Of a DNA stretch of 64,000 bases, positions 8,192 through 17,265 are shown piece by piece. The position numbers were made by a program, and so were the translations under genes. Below the pieces are notes generated by a model. The model ran no database searches and was not told where the DNA came from. It was given only the letters and a program-made list of their open reading frames with translations. The stretch lies in contig QEUM01000007.1 of the NCBI GenBank assembly GCA_003577165.1, positions 1 through 64,000 on the forward strand, given 5' to 3'. Position 1 is the stretch's first letter. Every line of letters begins with the position of its first letter. The stretch comes from Armatimonadota bacterium. GTDB taxonomy: Bacteria > Armatimonadota > Fimbriimonadia > Fimbriimonadales > ATM1.

Positions 8192-8601
8192 TTTCTGTTC
8201 ATCCCCGTTACGTGCGAGCGATATTGGAGGGCAAGAAGCGATTTGAGTTTAGGAAAGTCAAATTCCAGCGAGATGTGCGCATAATAGTGGTTTACGCCAC
8301 AGCACCTATCTCCGCAATCGTTGCCGTCATTGAGATCGCAAACCTACACGAAGACACACCTCCCAACATCTGGAAGAAGTGTGCGAGTGCCGGCGCGATC
8401 CGTGCCGACTGGTTCTTTGACTACTTCGGCGCGTGCGACATCGCGGTGGCTATTGAGCTGGCGCGTGTTGCACCGTTGAGCCAGCCTGTCCCGCTCCGGG
8501 ATGTATTGCCGGGCGCAACAGCTCCGCGAAGTTTCCGTTATCTGTCCGGGCAAAGCGCGCAGTGGGCACGATCTGCACTCGAGGCCCACGCAATTGGCTA
8601 A
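8158..8601 (+). CDS. ASCH / PUA-like domain protein
   Basis: A 147-residue protein beginning with a COG4933-like ASCH pattern: LVSVHPRYVRAILEGKKRFE followed by FRKVKF, then YATAPISAIVAVIEI. ASCH domains share the PUA fold and are predicted to bind RNA or modified nucleosides. The gene overlaps the end of the PIN-GNAT gene by 34 bases, so the two are almost surely expressed together. The C-terminus (PRSFRYLSGQ) also matches related ASCH proteins. Its ligand and exact role are unknown. Confidence 0.75.
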   Translation: MANRETEEAVLVSVHPRYVRAILEGKKRFEFRKVKFQRDVRIIVVYATAPISAIVAVIEIANLHEDTPPNIWKKCASAGAIRADWFFDYFGACDIAVAIELARVAPLSQPVPLRDVLPGATAPRSFRYLSGQSAQWARSALEAHAIG

Positions 8602-8915
8602 GATGTCGGACGGAATGTCATCTTGGAGCTGCCACCTTCCGGCTCCCGGATTGGCAGAGCCTCCACGGTCACGGCATCGCCCCAGACTCCGCGAAATCCC
8701 CGAACTCGGAACGTGTGTCAATTCGGGCGTAGTCCTCGTCCCCTTCCCCCGAAGCGCCGGCCAACGCACATTCGCCCAATCCGGCTACCCGCCGAAACTC
8801 CAGCCAGCCGCCGTCGAACCTGTTCGCAAGCGAACCGATCTCCTTGCGGCCTGAGTCCGTAGAAATCCCCACGCTCCCCACCTTGACTACCACCCGCCCC
8901 CCGTCCCAAAGACAC
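8602..8915. other. Intergenic stretch without a recognised gene
   Basis: These 314 bases are C-rich on the plus strand. The only sizeable open frame is on the minus strand (8669-8917, 82 codons from ATG 8917, ending EFGDFAESGAMP). It has high GC at third positions and a plausible composition, but it matches no family I know and its start overlaps the CATG used by the gene on the other strand. I see no tRNA, no repeat array and no clear promoter here. Confidence 0.35.
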
Positions 8916-10049
8916 ATGCCCGAAGACCCCCTCGCCTTCGTCCTCCGCAAAGAGGCCCGATACAGGGAAGAAGACAACCACCGCCTCAAACAAGCCCACG
9001 AAGACCACCTCCGCTCCTACTTCGCCCTCCCCTCCCCAGAAGACGCCCGCGAGATCTTTCGCCCCCGATGGCTCGTCGAAGGCCTCCTCCCCATCGGCTA
9101 CCTCGTCGTCCTCGGCGGCGCCCCCAAGGCCGGAAAGACCAGCCTCGCGAACGCCATCGCCTTCGCCGTTGCCTCCGGCCAACCCTTCGCTAACCGCCCC
9201 ACCCGACAGGCGCCCGTCCTCTGGTGCGCATACGAAGAAAACGAATTCGAACGCGCCTTCTTCGTCTCCCGAATGCCGGTGCACCAAGACGGATCCCCGG
9301 TCCCCTTCTACGCCTCTCGCCGCAAACCCCACCTCGATTCCGAAATCGCGCTGGAAGCGCTCGACTTCTGGATCTCCGAAACCAAAGCGCGCCTGCTCGT
9401 CATAGACTCCCTCCACGGCAGCATCACGAAAGGCTCACTCGCCGACAACACCACCGCGCGCCGCGTCATGACTTGCCTCAAAGACATTGCGACCGAACGA
9501 AACCTCGTCGTCCTCGTGCTTCACCACCTCACCAAATCCGAAACACGAGGTCGCGACGCCGATCGCTTTGCAGACAGCGCGCAAATACTCGCGACCGCAA
9601 GCATGCACATCCACATGAGGCCGAGAGAAGCTCCCGACGGTTCACGCGCCATCAGGCTCGTGTGCGCCGGAAGAGGCGCGTTTGCGAACTGCGACATCAC
9701 GCTCCTCTCGTCAGACCCCCTTGACTATCGCGAAGCCCCCCCCGAAGAGGTGGCGAGATGGGAATACGAAGCGCATTCGAGTTCCGCATGCAAGGATGCA
9801 AAACGGCGCGGCAGCGAAACGACGGCGCAGGCCATCCTCAGGTGCCTGCGAACCGCCCCCGCGACAGCGAGGCAGATCGCCTCCAGAACTGGCAAGCACC
9901 ACGGCCGGGTGCGAAACCTCCTCGCCCAACTCAGAAGAAGAAACCTCGTCGAGCCGGTTGACCCCTCCGCCTCCCCTGTCCTATATAGGTTGACCGCGCC
10001 GCTGCGCGAGCGAGAGGACAGAGAATGCCCCACAGACCTGCCGCCCTAA
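8916..10049 (+). CDS. RepA-like AAA ATPase with C-terminal winged helix
   Basis: A 377-residue protein from ATG 8916 (a TTG at 8844 would add 24 residues of low-complexity sequence). It has a RecA/RepA-type P-loop GGAPKAGKTS at residues 67-76, a Walker B segment (ARLLVIDSLHG) near residue 165, and a conserved LVVLVLHHLTKS strand typical of AAA_25 plasmid/phage replicative helicases. The last 80 residues (AILRCLRTAPATARQIASRT) look like a winged-helix DNA-binding domain. It has no replication neighbours. Codon choice is strongly C-ending compared with flanking genes, so it may have been acquired. A role in plasmid or prophage replication is inference. Confidence 0.7.
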   Translation: MPEDPLAFVLRKEARYREEDNHRLKQAHEDHLRSYFALPSPEDAREIFRPRWLVEGLLPIGYLVVLGGAPKAGKTSLANAIAFAVASGQPFANRPTRQAPVLWCAYEENEFERAFFVSRMPVHQDGSPVPFYASRRKPHLDSEIALEALDFWISETKARLLVIDSLHGSITKGSLADNTTARRVMTCLKDIATERNLVVLVLHHLTKSETRGRDADRFADSAQILATASMHIHMRPREAPDGSRAIRLVCAGRGAFANCDITLLSSDPLDYREAPPEEVARWEYEAHSSSACKDAKRRGSETTAQAILRCLRTAPATARQIASRTGKHHGRVRNLLAQLRRRNLVEPVDPSASPVLYRLTAPLREREDRECPTDLPP

Positions 10050-10066
10050 ACCCGCCCGCCACCTCC

Positions 10067-10120
10067 GAACCTGCACGCTTTCCCTCACCGGGAGCGTGCA
10101 CCGTGCACCCGTGCACCCCC
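10067..10120 (+). repeat. GTGCAC-rich hairpin repeat, copy 1
   Basis: The copy starts GAACCTGCACGCTTTCCCTC and contains a perfect 7-bp stem GCACGCT (10073-10079) with AGCGTGC (10093-10099) around a 13-base loop. The stem is followed by a GTGCACCGTGCAC-type tract. A near-identical copy begins 126 bases further on, and two inverted relatives occur at 56817-56970. Confidence 0.85.
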
Positions 10121-10192
10121 GCCTCGAGTCGACCGCTATTGAGTTCAATTCAGTCCCCTCCGCCCCTTGCTTACCGCCGTCGGATCCGCCGC

Positions 10193-10250
10193 GAACCTGC
10201 ACGCTTTCCCTCACCCGGAGCGTGCACCGTGCACCCGTGCAACCCCCGCC
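10193..10250 (+). repeat. GTGCAC-rich hairpin repeat, copy 2
   Basis: Almost base-for-base the same as the copy at 10067 over about 50 bases; the differences are small, such as an extra C in the loop and GCAACCCCC against GCACCCCC at the end. The spacer between the two copies (10121-10192) is unrelated sequence. No ORF is interrupted. A mobile REP-like or site-specific recombination element is possible. Confidence 0.85.
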
Positions 10251-10304
10251 CGAATCCAAATGTCCCTTAGGTCCCTTCCGTCTCTCGCTCTGGCCCAGCC
10301 CGCC

Positions 10305-11294
10305 TCACCGAGACGTCAGGGCCTCGAGCGTCGCGGCCAGGATCGCCTCCGTCTGCGCCGACACCGAAAACACGATCGCCTCGCGATACACCCGCTGCGC
10401 GGGCGAACTCATCGAGTTCCCGCTGCCCGACGAAGCGACCACGCACGCGTGCGCGCACAGGCCCGCCATCCGAATCGCTTCGGCGCGCGCGCGAAGCGCC
10501 CGCTCCTTGTCGGAAGGATCGCTCATACACGCGTACGCCTCGTCCCGAACGCAATCCAGTTCACGCTCCAACTTCTCCGCAGCGACGCGAATCGCTTCGA
10601 TCGGCTTCTTCTCGAATGCGCTTCGCAAAACGTCGATCCCCGCCCGCGCGCACCCAAGCGCGAACGGAGACTGCAGCGCGATGTTTAACTCGTCGCTCTC
10701 ATGGATCCACCCGGGGGGGCGATGATAAAGCAATAGCTAACTTCCAACGAAACCGTCTGAGTGGACTCCATCGCTGCAAGCCTCATCGGCGCCGATGCGC
10801 GAATGGCATCGTGGTTGCACACGTCAACGAGCGCCCACACCGACGACCGATCCGGCAACTCGGCGGCGAACACGCACGAATCGAAAAGCCCCCACCCGGT
10901 GAACCAGGGAGCCGTGCCATCCAGGACGAACCCACCCTCGTCGTCGAAGTTGCGCGAATGCGATGCCCGCCCGCATCTTCCCCGATGCGAGCGCCGGAAG
11001 CGCCTCCGCGCGGAGCGATTCGTTGGGAGATTTCGCGACAAACGAGCACGCGCTCTGATGCTGAGTCTGAAGAAACGCCCACGCTCCGCTCCGCCTGGCG
11101 CAATGCTCCTGGTACTCGCGGAACCGCTCGTCGGACCAGCCCTCGCCGCCGAACTCCGTCGGAGCCCGCAGTCCGAGCAGCCCCCGGGCCGCCGCCTCGT
11201 CCAGCGCGGCGCGGAGCGCCTCAGGGCCAGAATCCAGGTCGGCGGCTCTCGGCGCAATGTACTCGTCCAGGAATATCCGGGCCTCCTCGGTCAT
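10305..11294 (-). pseudogene. Acyl-CoA dehydrogenase-like gene with two frame breaks
   Basis: Three adjoining frames together spell an acyl-CoA dehydrogenase-like protein. The first frame (start ATG 11294) gives ARGLLGLRAPTEFGGEGWSD and ends its good stretch at AGIAFAQL. The second gives NFDDEGGFVLDGTAPWFTGW. The third gives HESDELNIALQSPFALGCAR to the stop at 10305. The first break, near 10948-10957, appears to have lost about a dozen residues and is not a simple indel. The second falls in a run of seven C on the coding strand (10708-10714), and restoring one C rejoins the frames. Such enzymes are FAD-dependent flavoproteins. As sequenced, no full-length product can be made. Confidence 0.75.
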
Positions 11295-11353
11295 GCCTGG
11301 GATTCTACGCTCGGCGCCTGCGTAGAAGGAGACGGACTCCGAACCGCCGAAAG

Positions 11354-12568
11354 GTGACTTCTCTGCAAACCCCTCTCCGACTCGCGACGCTCTTTGCCCT
11401 CGGGCTCACCCTGGGCCTGTTCGGCTGCAAGCGGCCCGATGCCGACGCAGCCACCAACGGCGCGCCTCAGCCCGCCGAGACCCTGACGGCTGGCCAACTC
11501 ATCTCCCAGGCCCTCGACCTGACGAAGACCGCCGCCGTCGCCGAACCGCCCCTTGAGCGAACCTCGACCCGGACGGACCGCGAGAAGTACCTCGAAGCCG
11601 TCGGCCTCGCGCTCGAAAAACTGCGCAACGTCCCGGCAGGCTCCCGCTTCGCTGGCGACCCCCCGGTCTCCATGTTCCCCATCGAGCGGGCTCCGGAGGT
11701 TCTCCGCCTCGGCCGCCTTTTCGCCGTGGACCTCGCCGACGCGGTGGACCGGAACGAGCCGGAGCGGGCAGCCGCGGTCCTGAGAGCGGCATTCAACTCC
11801 TCCGACTACCTTTCGACCGAGTCCGTATCGGCCTCCGTTGCCGCGGCGGGCGTTGCCGACATGCTTGGAACGGGTCTCGTCTCCGTGGGGAAGCAGTTGG
11901 ACTCGCATCTGTCCGAACGCCTCGTTCATGAACTGGACCGCTTGGAGAGCGTCACGCAATCGGCCACGGCCGCGCTCGACAACGAAAGGGCGCGCCTCGC
12001 CGCGTGGTGCAAGTCCCTGTCGGAGTCCAAGGAATCAAAGCAGATCGACGAATTGGTCCAAGGGGTAACCGGCCAGTCGAGCGGCCGATTTCAAGCCGAC
12101 GAGCAATTGCTCCGGGATTTGCGACAATTCGCAAAACGCACCTCAGGGGAATCCGATTCGATTCCTGCAGACGTCATAGCCCAGGAGTGCGAGTTGGCCG
12201 TCTCGACCGCGACACAAGTCCTGGACGCCGCGAGCGAGGGCCGAGCGGCGCCCCTCGTCCTGCCGGATCCGGCTCAGCATCCACTCGCCGTTCTGTACTT
12301 ATCCGTCATGCGGCCCTGGCTCGAAGCCGCGCCTACGATCGCAGCGCTTCGGCTCGAAAGCCTTCGGCTCCTGAAACTGCACATCCAGATTCTCGCCCTC
12401 GGACTTCCGGACACCCTCGATTCATTCGGCGAAACGGCGAAGAGTCCCGTGAACGGCCAACCGTTCCAATATCGCAAGAGCGACACCGAGTACGAACTAT
12501 TGCGTCCGCGACTGGCTCCGCCGAAGGCGGGTACAACCACCTCGAATGATCGCTCTATTAAGGGGTGA
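11354..12568 (+). CDS. Predicted lipoprotein of unknown function
   Basis: A 404-residue protein from GTG 11354, chosen because a lipoprotein signal begins there (hydrophobic segment LATLFALGLTLGLFGC, lipobox LFGC, with Cys about residue 25); a longer in-frame reading upstream is antisense to the broken dehydrogenase and lacks a signal. The mature part is helical and rich in Ala/Leu/Glu with no recognised domain. The 3' end overlaps ruvA by 23 bases, so the two are co-transcribed. This is an unusual neighbour for ruvA, and no role in recombination is implied by sequence. Confidence 0.7.
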   Translation: MTSLQTPLRLATLFALGLTLGLFGCKRPDADAATNGAPQPAETLTAGQLISQALDLTKTAAVAEPPLERTSTRTDREKYLEAVGLALEKLRNVPAGSRFAGDPPVSMFPIERAPEVLRLGRLFAVDLADAVDRNEPERAAAVLRAAFNSSDYLSTESVSASVAAAGVADMLGTGLVSVGKQLDSHLSERLVHELDRLESVTQSATAALDNERARLAAWCKSLSESKESKQIDELVQGVTGQSSGRFQADEQLLRDLRQFAKRTSGESDSIPADVIAQECELAVSTATQVLDAASEGRAAPLVLPDPAQHPLAVLYLSVMRPWLEAAPTIAALRLESLRLLKLHIQILALGLPDTLDSFGETAKSPVNGQPFQYRKSDTEYELLRPRLAPPKAGTTTSNDRSIKG

Positions 12569-13136
12569 GATCGCGGACACGTCTCCCGGCTCGATTATCG
12601 TCGAGTGCGGTGGTGTCGGTTATCAGGTGTTCGTCAGCGAATCCGCACTCGCGCTTCTTCCGCCTCGAGGCGCGCACGTGGAATTGCACACCAGGCAGAT
12701 CGTTCGCGAAAACGAAATCTCGCTCTATGGATTCCAATCCATACACGAGCGCAATCTCTTCGATGCGCTGCTCACCGTGAGCGGGCTCGGTCCGAAGATC
12801 GCGATGGCCCTCATTGGCCGCGTGGGCGAGGAGGCAGCAGTCGCTGCCATCTTGTCCGATGATTGGAAGTCCCTCACGCGCGCGCCCGGCGTGGGCTCGA
12901 AGCTGGCGCAACGAGTTTGCATCGAACTAAAGGAGAAGGTCCGCGAAGACTCTCTGCTCGGAAAGGTCGCTCCTCGCCGCGCGGCCGTCGAACAGGACGA
13001 AGTCGTGGAAGCCCTCGTCGCTTTGGGCCACAAGCGAAACGACGCGGAACGCGCCGCGACGAAGGCGCGCGAAGAGGCTCAGTCTTCGGATGCAAGGACT
13101 CTCATTCCGCTCGCTCTGAAGCACGCAGGCAGGTAG
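12546..13136 (+). CDS. ruvA: Holliday junction branch migration protein RuvA
   Basis: A 196-residue protein of usual length. Residues 1-62 form the OB-fold ([20 protein letters not shown]). The tandem helix-hairpin-helix motifs follow ([17 protein letters not shown] and [19 protein letters not shown]). The C-terminal domain III, around residues 150-196 ([18 protein letters not shown]), contacts RuvB. RuvA tetramers grip Holliday junctions while RuvB motors drive migration. It overlaps the preceding lipoprotein gene by 23 bases, and ruvB follows four bases after its stop. Confidence 0.97.
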   Translation: MIALLRGEIADTSPGSIIVECGGVGYQVFVSESALALLPPRGAHVELHTRQIVRENEISLYGFQSIHERNLFDALLTVSGLGPKIAMALIGRVGEEAAVAAILSDDWKSLTRAPGVGSKLAQRVCIELKEKVREDSLLGKVAPRRAAVEQDEVVEALVALGHKRNDAERAATKAREEAQSSDARTLIPLALKHAGR

Positions 13137-13140
13137 CCGT

Positions 13141-14160
13141 ATGGAAGATCGAATCGTAACCTCCGCCGCAATCGCAGATGAAGCGCAATTGGATCTCACC
13201 TTGCGCCCGCGCCGCCTGGATCAGTTCATCGGTCAGGAGAAGATTCGCGCCAACCTCGCCATCTTCATCGCCGCCGCTCTGCAGCGCCGCGAACCACTCG
13301 ACCACGTCTTGCTCAAAGGCCCCCCCGGACTCGGGAAGACGACTCTCGCAAACATCATTGCGGAGGAGATGGGAACGCCGATCCGCATCACGAGCGGCCC
13401 CGCAATCGAAAGGCCCGCCGACCTTGCGGCGATCCTAACGAATGTCGAATCCGGCACCGTGCTCTTCATCGACGAGATTCACAGGCTGAGCCGACCGGTC
13501 GAGGAAATCCTCTACCCCGCGATGGAGGATTTTAAACTCGACATCGTCATCGGCAAGGGCCCGGGCGCGCAAAGCATCCGGTTGGATTTGCCGAGGTTCA
13601 CCATCGTCGGCGCGACCACGCGCGCGGGACTGCTCACCGGGCCGCTGCGCGATCGCTTCGGAATCGTCCACGACTTCGAGTATTACGATCAGCCGTCTCT
13701 CGAGCGAATCGTCGTTCGTTCCGCAGGGATCTTGGGAATCGAACTGGACTCGGAAGGCGCAACGGAACTGTCGCGACGAAGCCGGGGGACGCCGCGCATC
13801 GTCAACAGGCTGTTGCGGCGCACTCGCGACTTCGCTCAACACCTCGGACGAAGCGCAATTGACAGGGAAGTCGCGTCCTTTGCGCTGACGCAGCTGGAGA
13901 TTGACGAGCGAGGTCTGGATCGAATTGACCGAGCGCTGCTTCGCGCGATTATTGAGAACTACGGGGGGGGACCGGTCGGCGCCGACACGCTCGCAGCAGC
14001 CATCAGCGAAGACACGCGAACGATCGAAGACGTCTACGAGCCATACCTCCTGCAGCAAGGTTTCCTCCAGAGAACCCCCCGAGGCCGGATGGCGACGGAG
14101 AGGGCTTACGAAGCCCTCGGCCTGCCACCGAACTCGAAGGGCAGCAACCTGTTCTCCTAA
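13141..14160 (+). CDS. ruvB: Holliday junction helicase motor RuvB
   Basis: A 339-residue AAA+ ATPase. It has the RuvB signature [19 protein letters not shown], a Walker [10 protein letters not shown] at residues 60-68, a Walker B with DEIH (LFIDEIHRL), the sensor region [19 protein letters not shown], and a C-terminal winged helix ([20 protein letters not shown]). It works as a hexameric ring with RuvA on Holliday junctions in the nucleoid. ruvC is not adjacent. ruvA lies four bases upstream in the same direction. Confidence 0.97.
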   Translation: MEDRIVTSAAIADEAQLDLTLRPRRLDQFIGQEKIRANLAIFIAAALQRREPLDHVLLKGPPGLGKTTLANIIAEEMGTPIRITSGPAIERPADLAAILTNVESGTVLFIDEIHRLSRPVEEILYPAMEDFKLDIVIGKGPGAQSIRLDLPRFTIVGATTRAGLLTGPLRDRFGIVHDFEYYDQPSLERIVVRSAGILGIELDSEGATELSRRSRGTPRIVNRLLRRTRDFAQHLGRSAIDREVASFALTQLEIDERGLDRIDRALLRAIIENYGGGPVGADTLAAAISEDTRTIEDVYEPYLLQQGFLQRTPRGRMATERAYEALGLPPNSKGSNLFS

Positions 14161-14198
14161 ACTCGCGTCGCGAGCGGTCCGACTGATAGAATGTCGGT

Positions 14199-15890
14199 AT
14201 GCAAGCCGTAGCGAACGTGGTCGAGCAGTTGCTCCAGTCCTCGGGCCCAGTTGAAGTTCGGGCGCCGCGCGGCGCACAACTTCACTGCAAGGGCTGGATT
14301 CAGGAAGCGGCCCTGCGCATGCTTCTCAACAACCTCGATCCCGAAGTGGCCGAGCGCCCACAGGATCTCGTGGTCTACGGCGGCATCGGAAAAGCTGCGC
14401 GAAACTGGGACGCCCTTCGCGCGACGGTTCGAGCCCTCACCGAACTTGAGAACGACGAGACGCTATTAATGCAAAGCGGCAAGCCCGTGGGAATCCTCAG
14501 AAGTCACGAGAATGCGCCGCGCGTTCTGCTCGCCAACAGCAACCTCGTTCCGAAATGGGCGACATGGGAAGTGTTTCGGGAACTCGACAAGCGCGGTCTC
14601 ATCATGTTCGGTCAAATGACCGCAGGCAGTTGGATCTACATCGGCAGCCAGGGCATCCTGCAAGGCACGTACGAGACGTTTGCCGCCGTCGCGCGCAAGT
14701 CGTTCGGCGAGTCGCTTCGCGGAACGCTTACTGTCACTGCAGGGCTGGGCGGAATGGGGGGTGCTCAACCCCTCGCCGTAACGATGAACGAAGGCGTGGC
14801 TCTCTGCATCGAGGTAGACGAGAGACGAATCCAGAAGCGACTGGACACGAAGTACATTGACCGTTCGACCCACAGCGTTCGCGAAGCCCTCGAGTGGTGT
14901 TTGGATGCGAAGGAGAAGGGCGTTGCGCTGAGCGTGGCTCTTTGCGCAAACGCGGCCGACGTCCTCCCGGAGTTAATCGAATCCGGTGTAACGCCTGACG
15001 TGCTCACCGATCAGACCAGCGCGCACGACGTATTGAACGGCTATGTGCCCAGCGGGTTCTCCGTCGCGCAAGCCGAGGAATTGAGGAAGTCCGATCCGGC
15101 GAAGTATGTCGGTTTGGCGACGGAGTCCATCGTTAGCCACGTTCAAGCGATGTTGGAACTCCTCCGTCGCGGTTCTGTGACGTTCGACTATGGCAACAAC
15201 ATACGGCAGGTCGCCTTCGATGCCGGCGTTGCGGACGCGTTCGATTTCCCAGGTTTCGTGCCTGCGTACATCCGGCCTTTGTTCTGCGAAGGGAAGGGTC
15301 CGTTCCGTTGGGCCGCTCTCTCCGGTGATCCGGCGGACATCGCGGCGATAGACAATGAGGTCCTTTCGATCTTTCCGGATAACGAATCTCTGCGACGATG
15401 GATTCACATGGCCTCGGAGCGCGTTGCGTTTCAAGGTCTCCCGGCGCGCATCTGCTGGCTCGGCCTCGGCGAGCGGAAGGCGCTCGGCATCGCAATCAAC
15501 AACATGGTCGCAAGCGGGAAGGTCAGGGGGCCGGTCGTCATCGGACGGGATCACTTGGACACGGGATCCGTCGCCTCACCCAACCGTGAGACGGAAGCGA
15601 TGCGAGACGGAAGCGACGCCATTAGCGATTGGGTCTTCCTGAACGCGCTCATCAATGCCGTCAACGGCGCGTCATGGGTGTCGGTGCACCACGGAGGCGG
15701 CGTTGGGATGGGCTACTCGCAGCACGCGGGCATGGTCATCGTCGCTGACGGCACGCCCGAGGCTGCACAACGCCTCGGCCGAGTCCTCGACTCAGACCCC
15801 GGGATCGGCGTACTGAGGCACGCGGATGCGGGCTACGAGTCGGCCGTCGAAGCCGCGAAGCAGTACGGCCTCAGACGCCCGATGCCTTAG
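14199..15890 (+). CDS. hutU: Urocanate hydratase
   Basis: A 563-residue enzyme of typical length that uses tightly bound NAD+ to convert urocanate to imidazolone propionate in histidine degradation. Visible signatures include [18 protein letters not shown] (Rossmann-type glycine-rich segment), [20 protein letters not shown] and [18 protein letters not shown], with the conserved Cys in [11 protein letters not shown]. No hutH, hutI or hutG lies next to it, so it is separated from the rest of a hut pathway. It sits 38 bases after ruvB and may be read through from it. Confidence 0.96.
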   Translation: MQAVANVVEQLLQSSGPVEVRAPRGAQLHCKGWIQEAALRMLLNNLDPEVAERPQDLVVYGGIGKAARNWDALRATVRALTELENDETLLMQSGKPVGILRSHENAPRVLLANSNLVPKWATWEVFRELDKRGLIMFGQMTAGSWIYIGSQGILQGTYETFAAVARKSFGESLRGTLTVTAGLGGMGGAQPLAVTMNEGVALCIEVDERRIQKRLDTKYIDRSTHSVREALEWCLDAKEKGVALSVALCANAADVLPELIESGVTPDVLTDQTSAHDVLNGYVPSGFSVAQAEELRKSDPAKYVGLATESIVSHVQAMLELLRRGSVTFDYGNNIRQVAFDAGVADAFDFPGFVPAYIRPLFCEGKGPFRWAALSGDPADIAAIDNEVLSIFPDNESLRRWIHMASERVAFQGLPARICWLGLGERKALGIAINNMVASGKVRGPVVIGRDHLDTGSVASPNRETEAMRDGSDAISDWVFLNALINAVNGASWVSVHHGGGVGMGYSQHAGMVIVADGTPEAAQRLGRVLDSDPGIGVLRHADAGYESAVEAAKQYGLRRPMP

Positions 15891-15919
15891 GGCTGCGGAA
15901 CTAAATCCCTGCTCCGACC

Positions 15920-15945
15920 GTCTACTATAGTAGACGTATATCTAC
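15920..15945. promoter_or_regulatory. Palindromic operator overlapping the polymerase start region
   Basis: A perfect 16-bp palindrome GTCTACTATAGTAGAC (15920-15935) is followed by a third TCTAC half-site at 15941-15945, spaced six bases from the previous GTAGA. The ATG of the Y-family polymerase begins only five bases after this array. The TACTAT core could be the -10 element. A dimeric repressor, possibly an SOS-type regulator, could block transcription; the sequence does not match the Escherichia coli or Bacillus LexA boxes. Confidence 0.6.
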
Positions 15946-15949
15946 ATCT

Positions 15950-17176
15950 ATGGATGGGAGCGCCCCTTACCGCTGGCTGTTCCTCGACCTGAACTCGTTC
16001 TTCGCTTCGGTCGAGCAGCAGGAGAACGCCGAACTGCGAGGCGTGCCCATCGCCGTCGTCCCAGTGGAGGCAGACTCCTCCTTCGTCATCGCCGCGAGTT
16101 ACGAGGCGAAGAGATACGGCGTCAAGACTGGCACTCGGATCGGGGACGCGAAGGCGATGTGCCCGAATTTGAGGCTCATCAAGGGCAATCACAAGGTCTA
16201 CGTCCGATATCACGACCGGATTCTGGAGGCCGTGGAGAGCGTCGCTCCGATCGACTCGGTCTGCTCCATCGACGAGTTGCGGGTCCGGCTGCTGAAGTCA
16301 GAGGCGAGTGAGGAGGCATCGCGGCAGGTCGCCCTGCGCATCAAGAGAGCGATTCGCGACGCGGTCGGGCCATGCCTCACGAGTTCGATCGGGCTGGCGC
16401 CCAACCCGTTCCTCGCCAAACTTGCGACTGAACTGCAGAAGCCGGACGGGCTCGTGCATCTCCTTCCCGAAGACCTGCCCGAACGCCTCTGCGGACTCAA
16501 GCTAACGGACCTTCCGGGCATCAATCGGAGGCTCGCCGTGCGACTGAACCTGGCGGGCATCTTCACCACAGCACACCTTCTCGCCGCTGATCAGCGGACC
16601 CTGCGTCGGGCGTTCGGAGGCGTGCTGGGCGCACGCTGGTGGCATCTGCTTCGGGGCCATGACATCCCGGACCCGGCCGGCCCTCGAAGGTCTTTGAGCA
16701 ACAGCCATGTGCTTCCGCCAGAGTTCAGGAGCCGGGACGGCGCGTACAAGGTCATGCTCCGCCTGATCGAGAAGGCCACGGCCCGGCTTAGGAGCGAGGG
16801 CCTCACCAGCCGGCGGGTGCACTACTCGATCCGATGCCGGTCGGGAGACTGGGAAGCGGAGGCGATCCTGCCCCCGACTTCGGACACCGTTCAGGTTTTC
16901 GAGGCGTTCAGGGACCTGTATCGCAAGGGGGTGATCGAAGCCCCCCATCAGGTGGCGGTCACCTTTAGCGACCTCACGCCCCGGGCAGAGGTCCCGCGAT
17001 CCCTCTTCGAGTCGAACGACTCCCGGGAGAGGCTGTGCCGCGCGATCGACGAAATCAACCGGAAATACGGGAAGCACACGGTGCTTCCGGCAGGTCTTGT
17101 GCAGGCAGAGCACACAGCCGAGGAGAGGATCGCGTTCTCGAAGACGAGCCTGTTCGACGAGGGCAGCGCGGCGTAA
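15950..17176 (+). CDS. dinB: Y-family DNA polymerase (DinB/UmuC type)
   Basis: A 408-residue translesion polymerase. The first metal ligand is in LFLDLNSFFASVEQ, and the catalytic acidic pair in CSIDELRVRL. The steric-gate region FFASVE and the fingers segment YEAKRYGVKTGTRIGDAK are present, as are the thumb helix-hairpin-helix (TDLPGINRRLAVRLNLAGIF) and a little-finger domain ending with LFDEG. It copies past damaged bases. The ATG lies five bases after a palindromic operator, so the mRNA may be leaderless and damage-inducible. DinB versus UmuC cannot be settled by eye. Confidence 0.88.
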   Translation: MDGSAPYRWLFLDLNSFFASVEQQENAELRGVPIAVVPVEADSSFVIAASYEAKRYGVKTGTRIGDAKAMCPNLRLIKGNHKVYVRYHDRILEAVESVAPIDSVCSIDELRVRLLKSEASEEASRQVALRIKRAIRDAVGPCLTSSIGLAPNPFLAKLATELQKPDGLVHLLPEDLPERLCGLKLTDLPGINRRLAVRLNLAGIFTTAHLLAADQRTLRRAFGGVLGARWWHLLRGHDIPDPAGPRRSLSNSHVLPPEFRSRDGAYKVMLRLIEKATARLRSEGLTSRRVHYSIRCRSGDWEAEAILPPTSDTVQVFEAFRDLYRKGVIEAPHQVAVTFSDLTPRAEVPRSLFESNDSRERLCRAIDEINRKYGKHTVLPAGLVQAEHTAEERIAFSKTSLFDEGSAA

Positions 17177-17265
17177 CCGGATTTCCCGCGAAACTCCACT
17201 GATTCCGGCCGTCCGCCCTCCCGATAATCAGAGGGACTAACCTGTTTTCGCGCCACGGAGGACAC

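Noticed and set aside
8718-9416. A 232-codon minus-strand frame opposite the AAA ATPase
   Set aside because: It is Gly/Glu/Phe-rich with no family; the opposite strand has a P-loop ATPase.
10616-11353. A long N-terminal extension of the lipoprotein frame
   Set aside because: It runs antisense through the broken dehydrogenase and lacks a signal; the lipobox starts at 11354.
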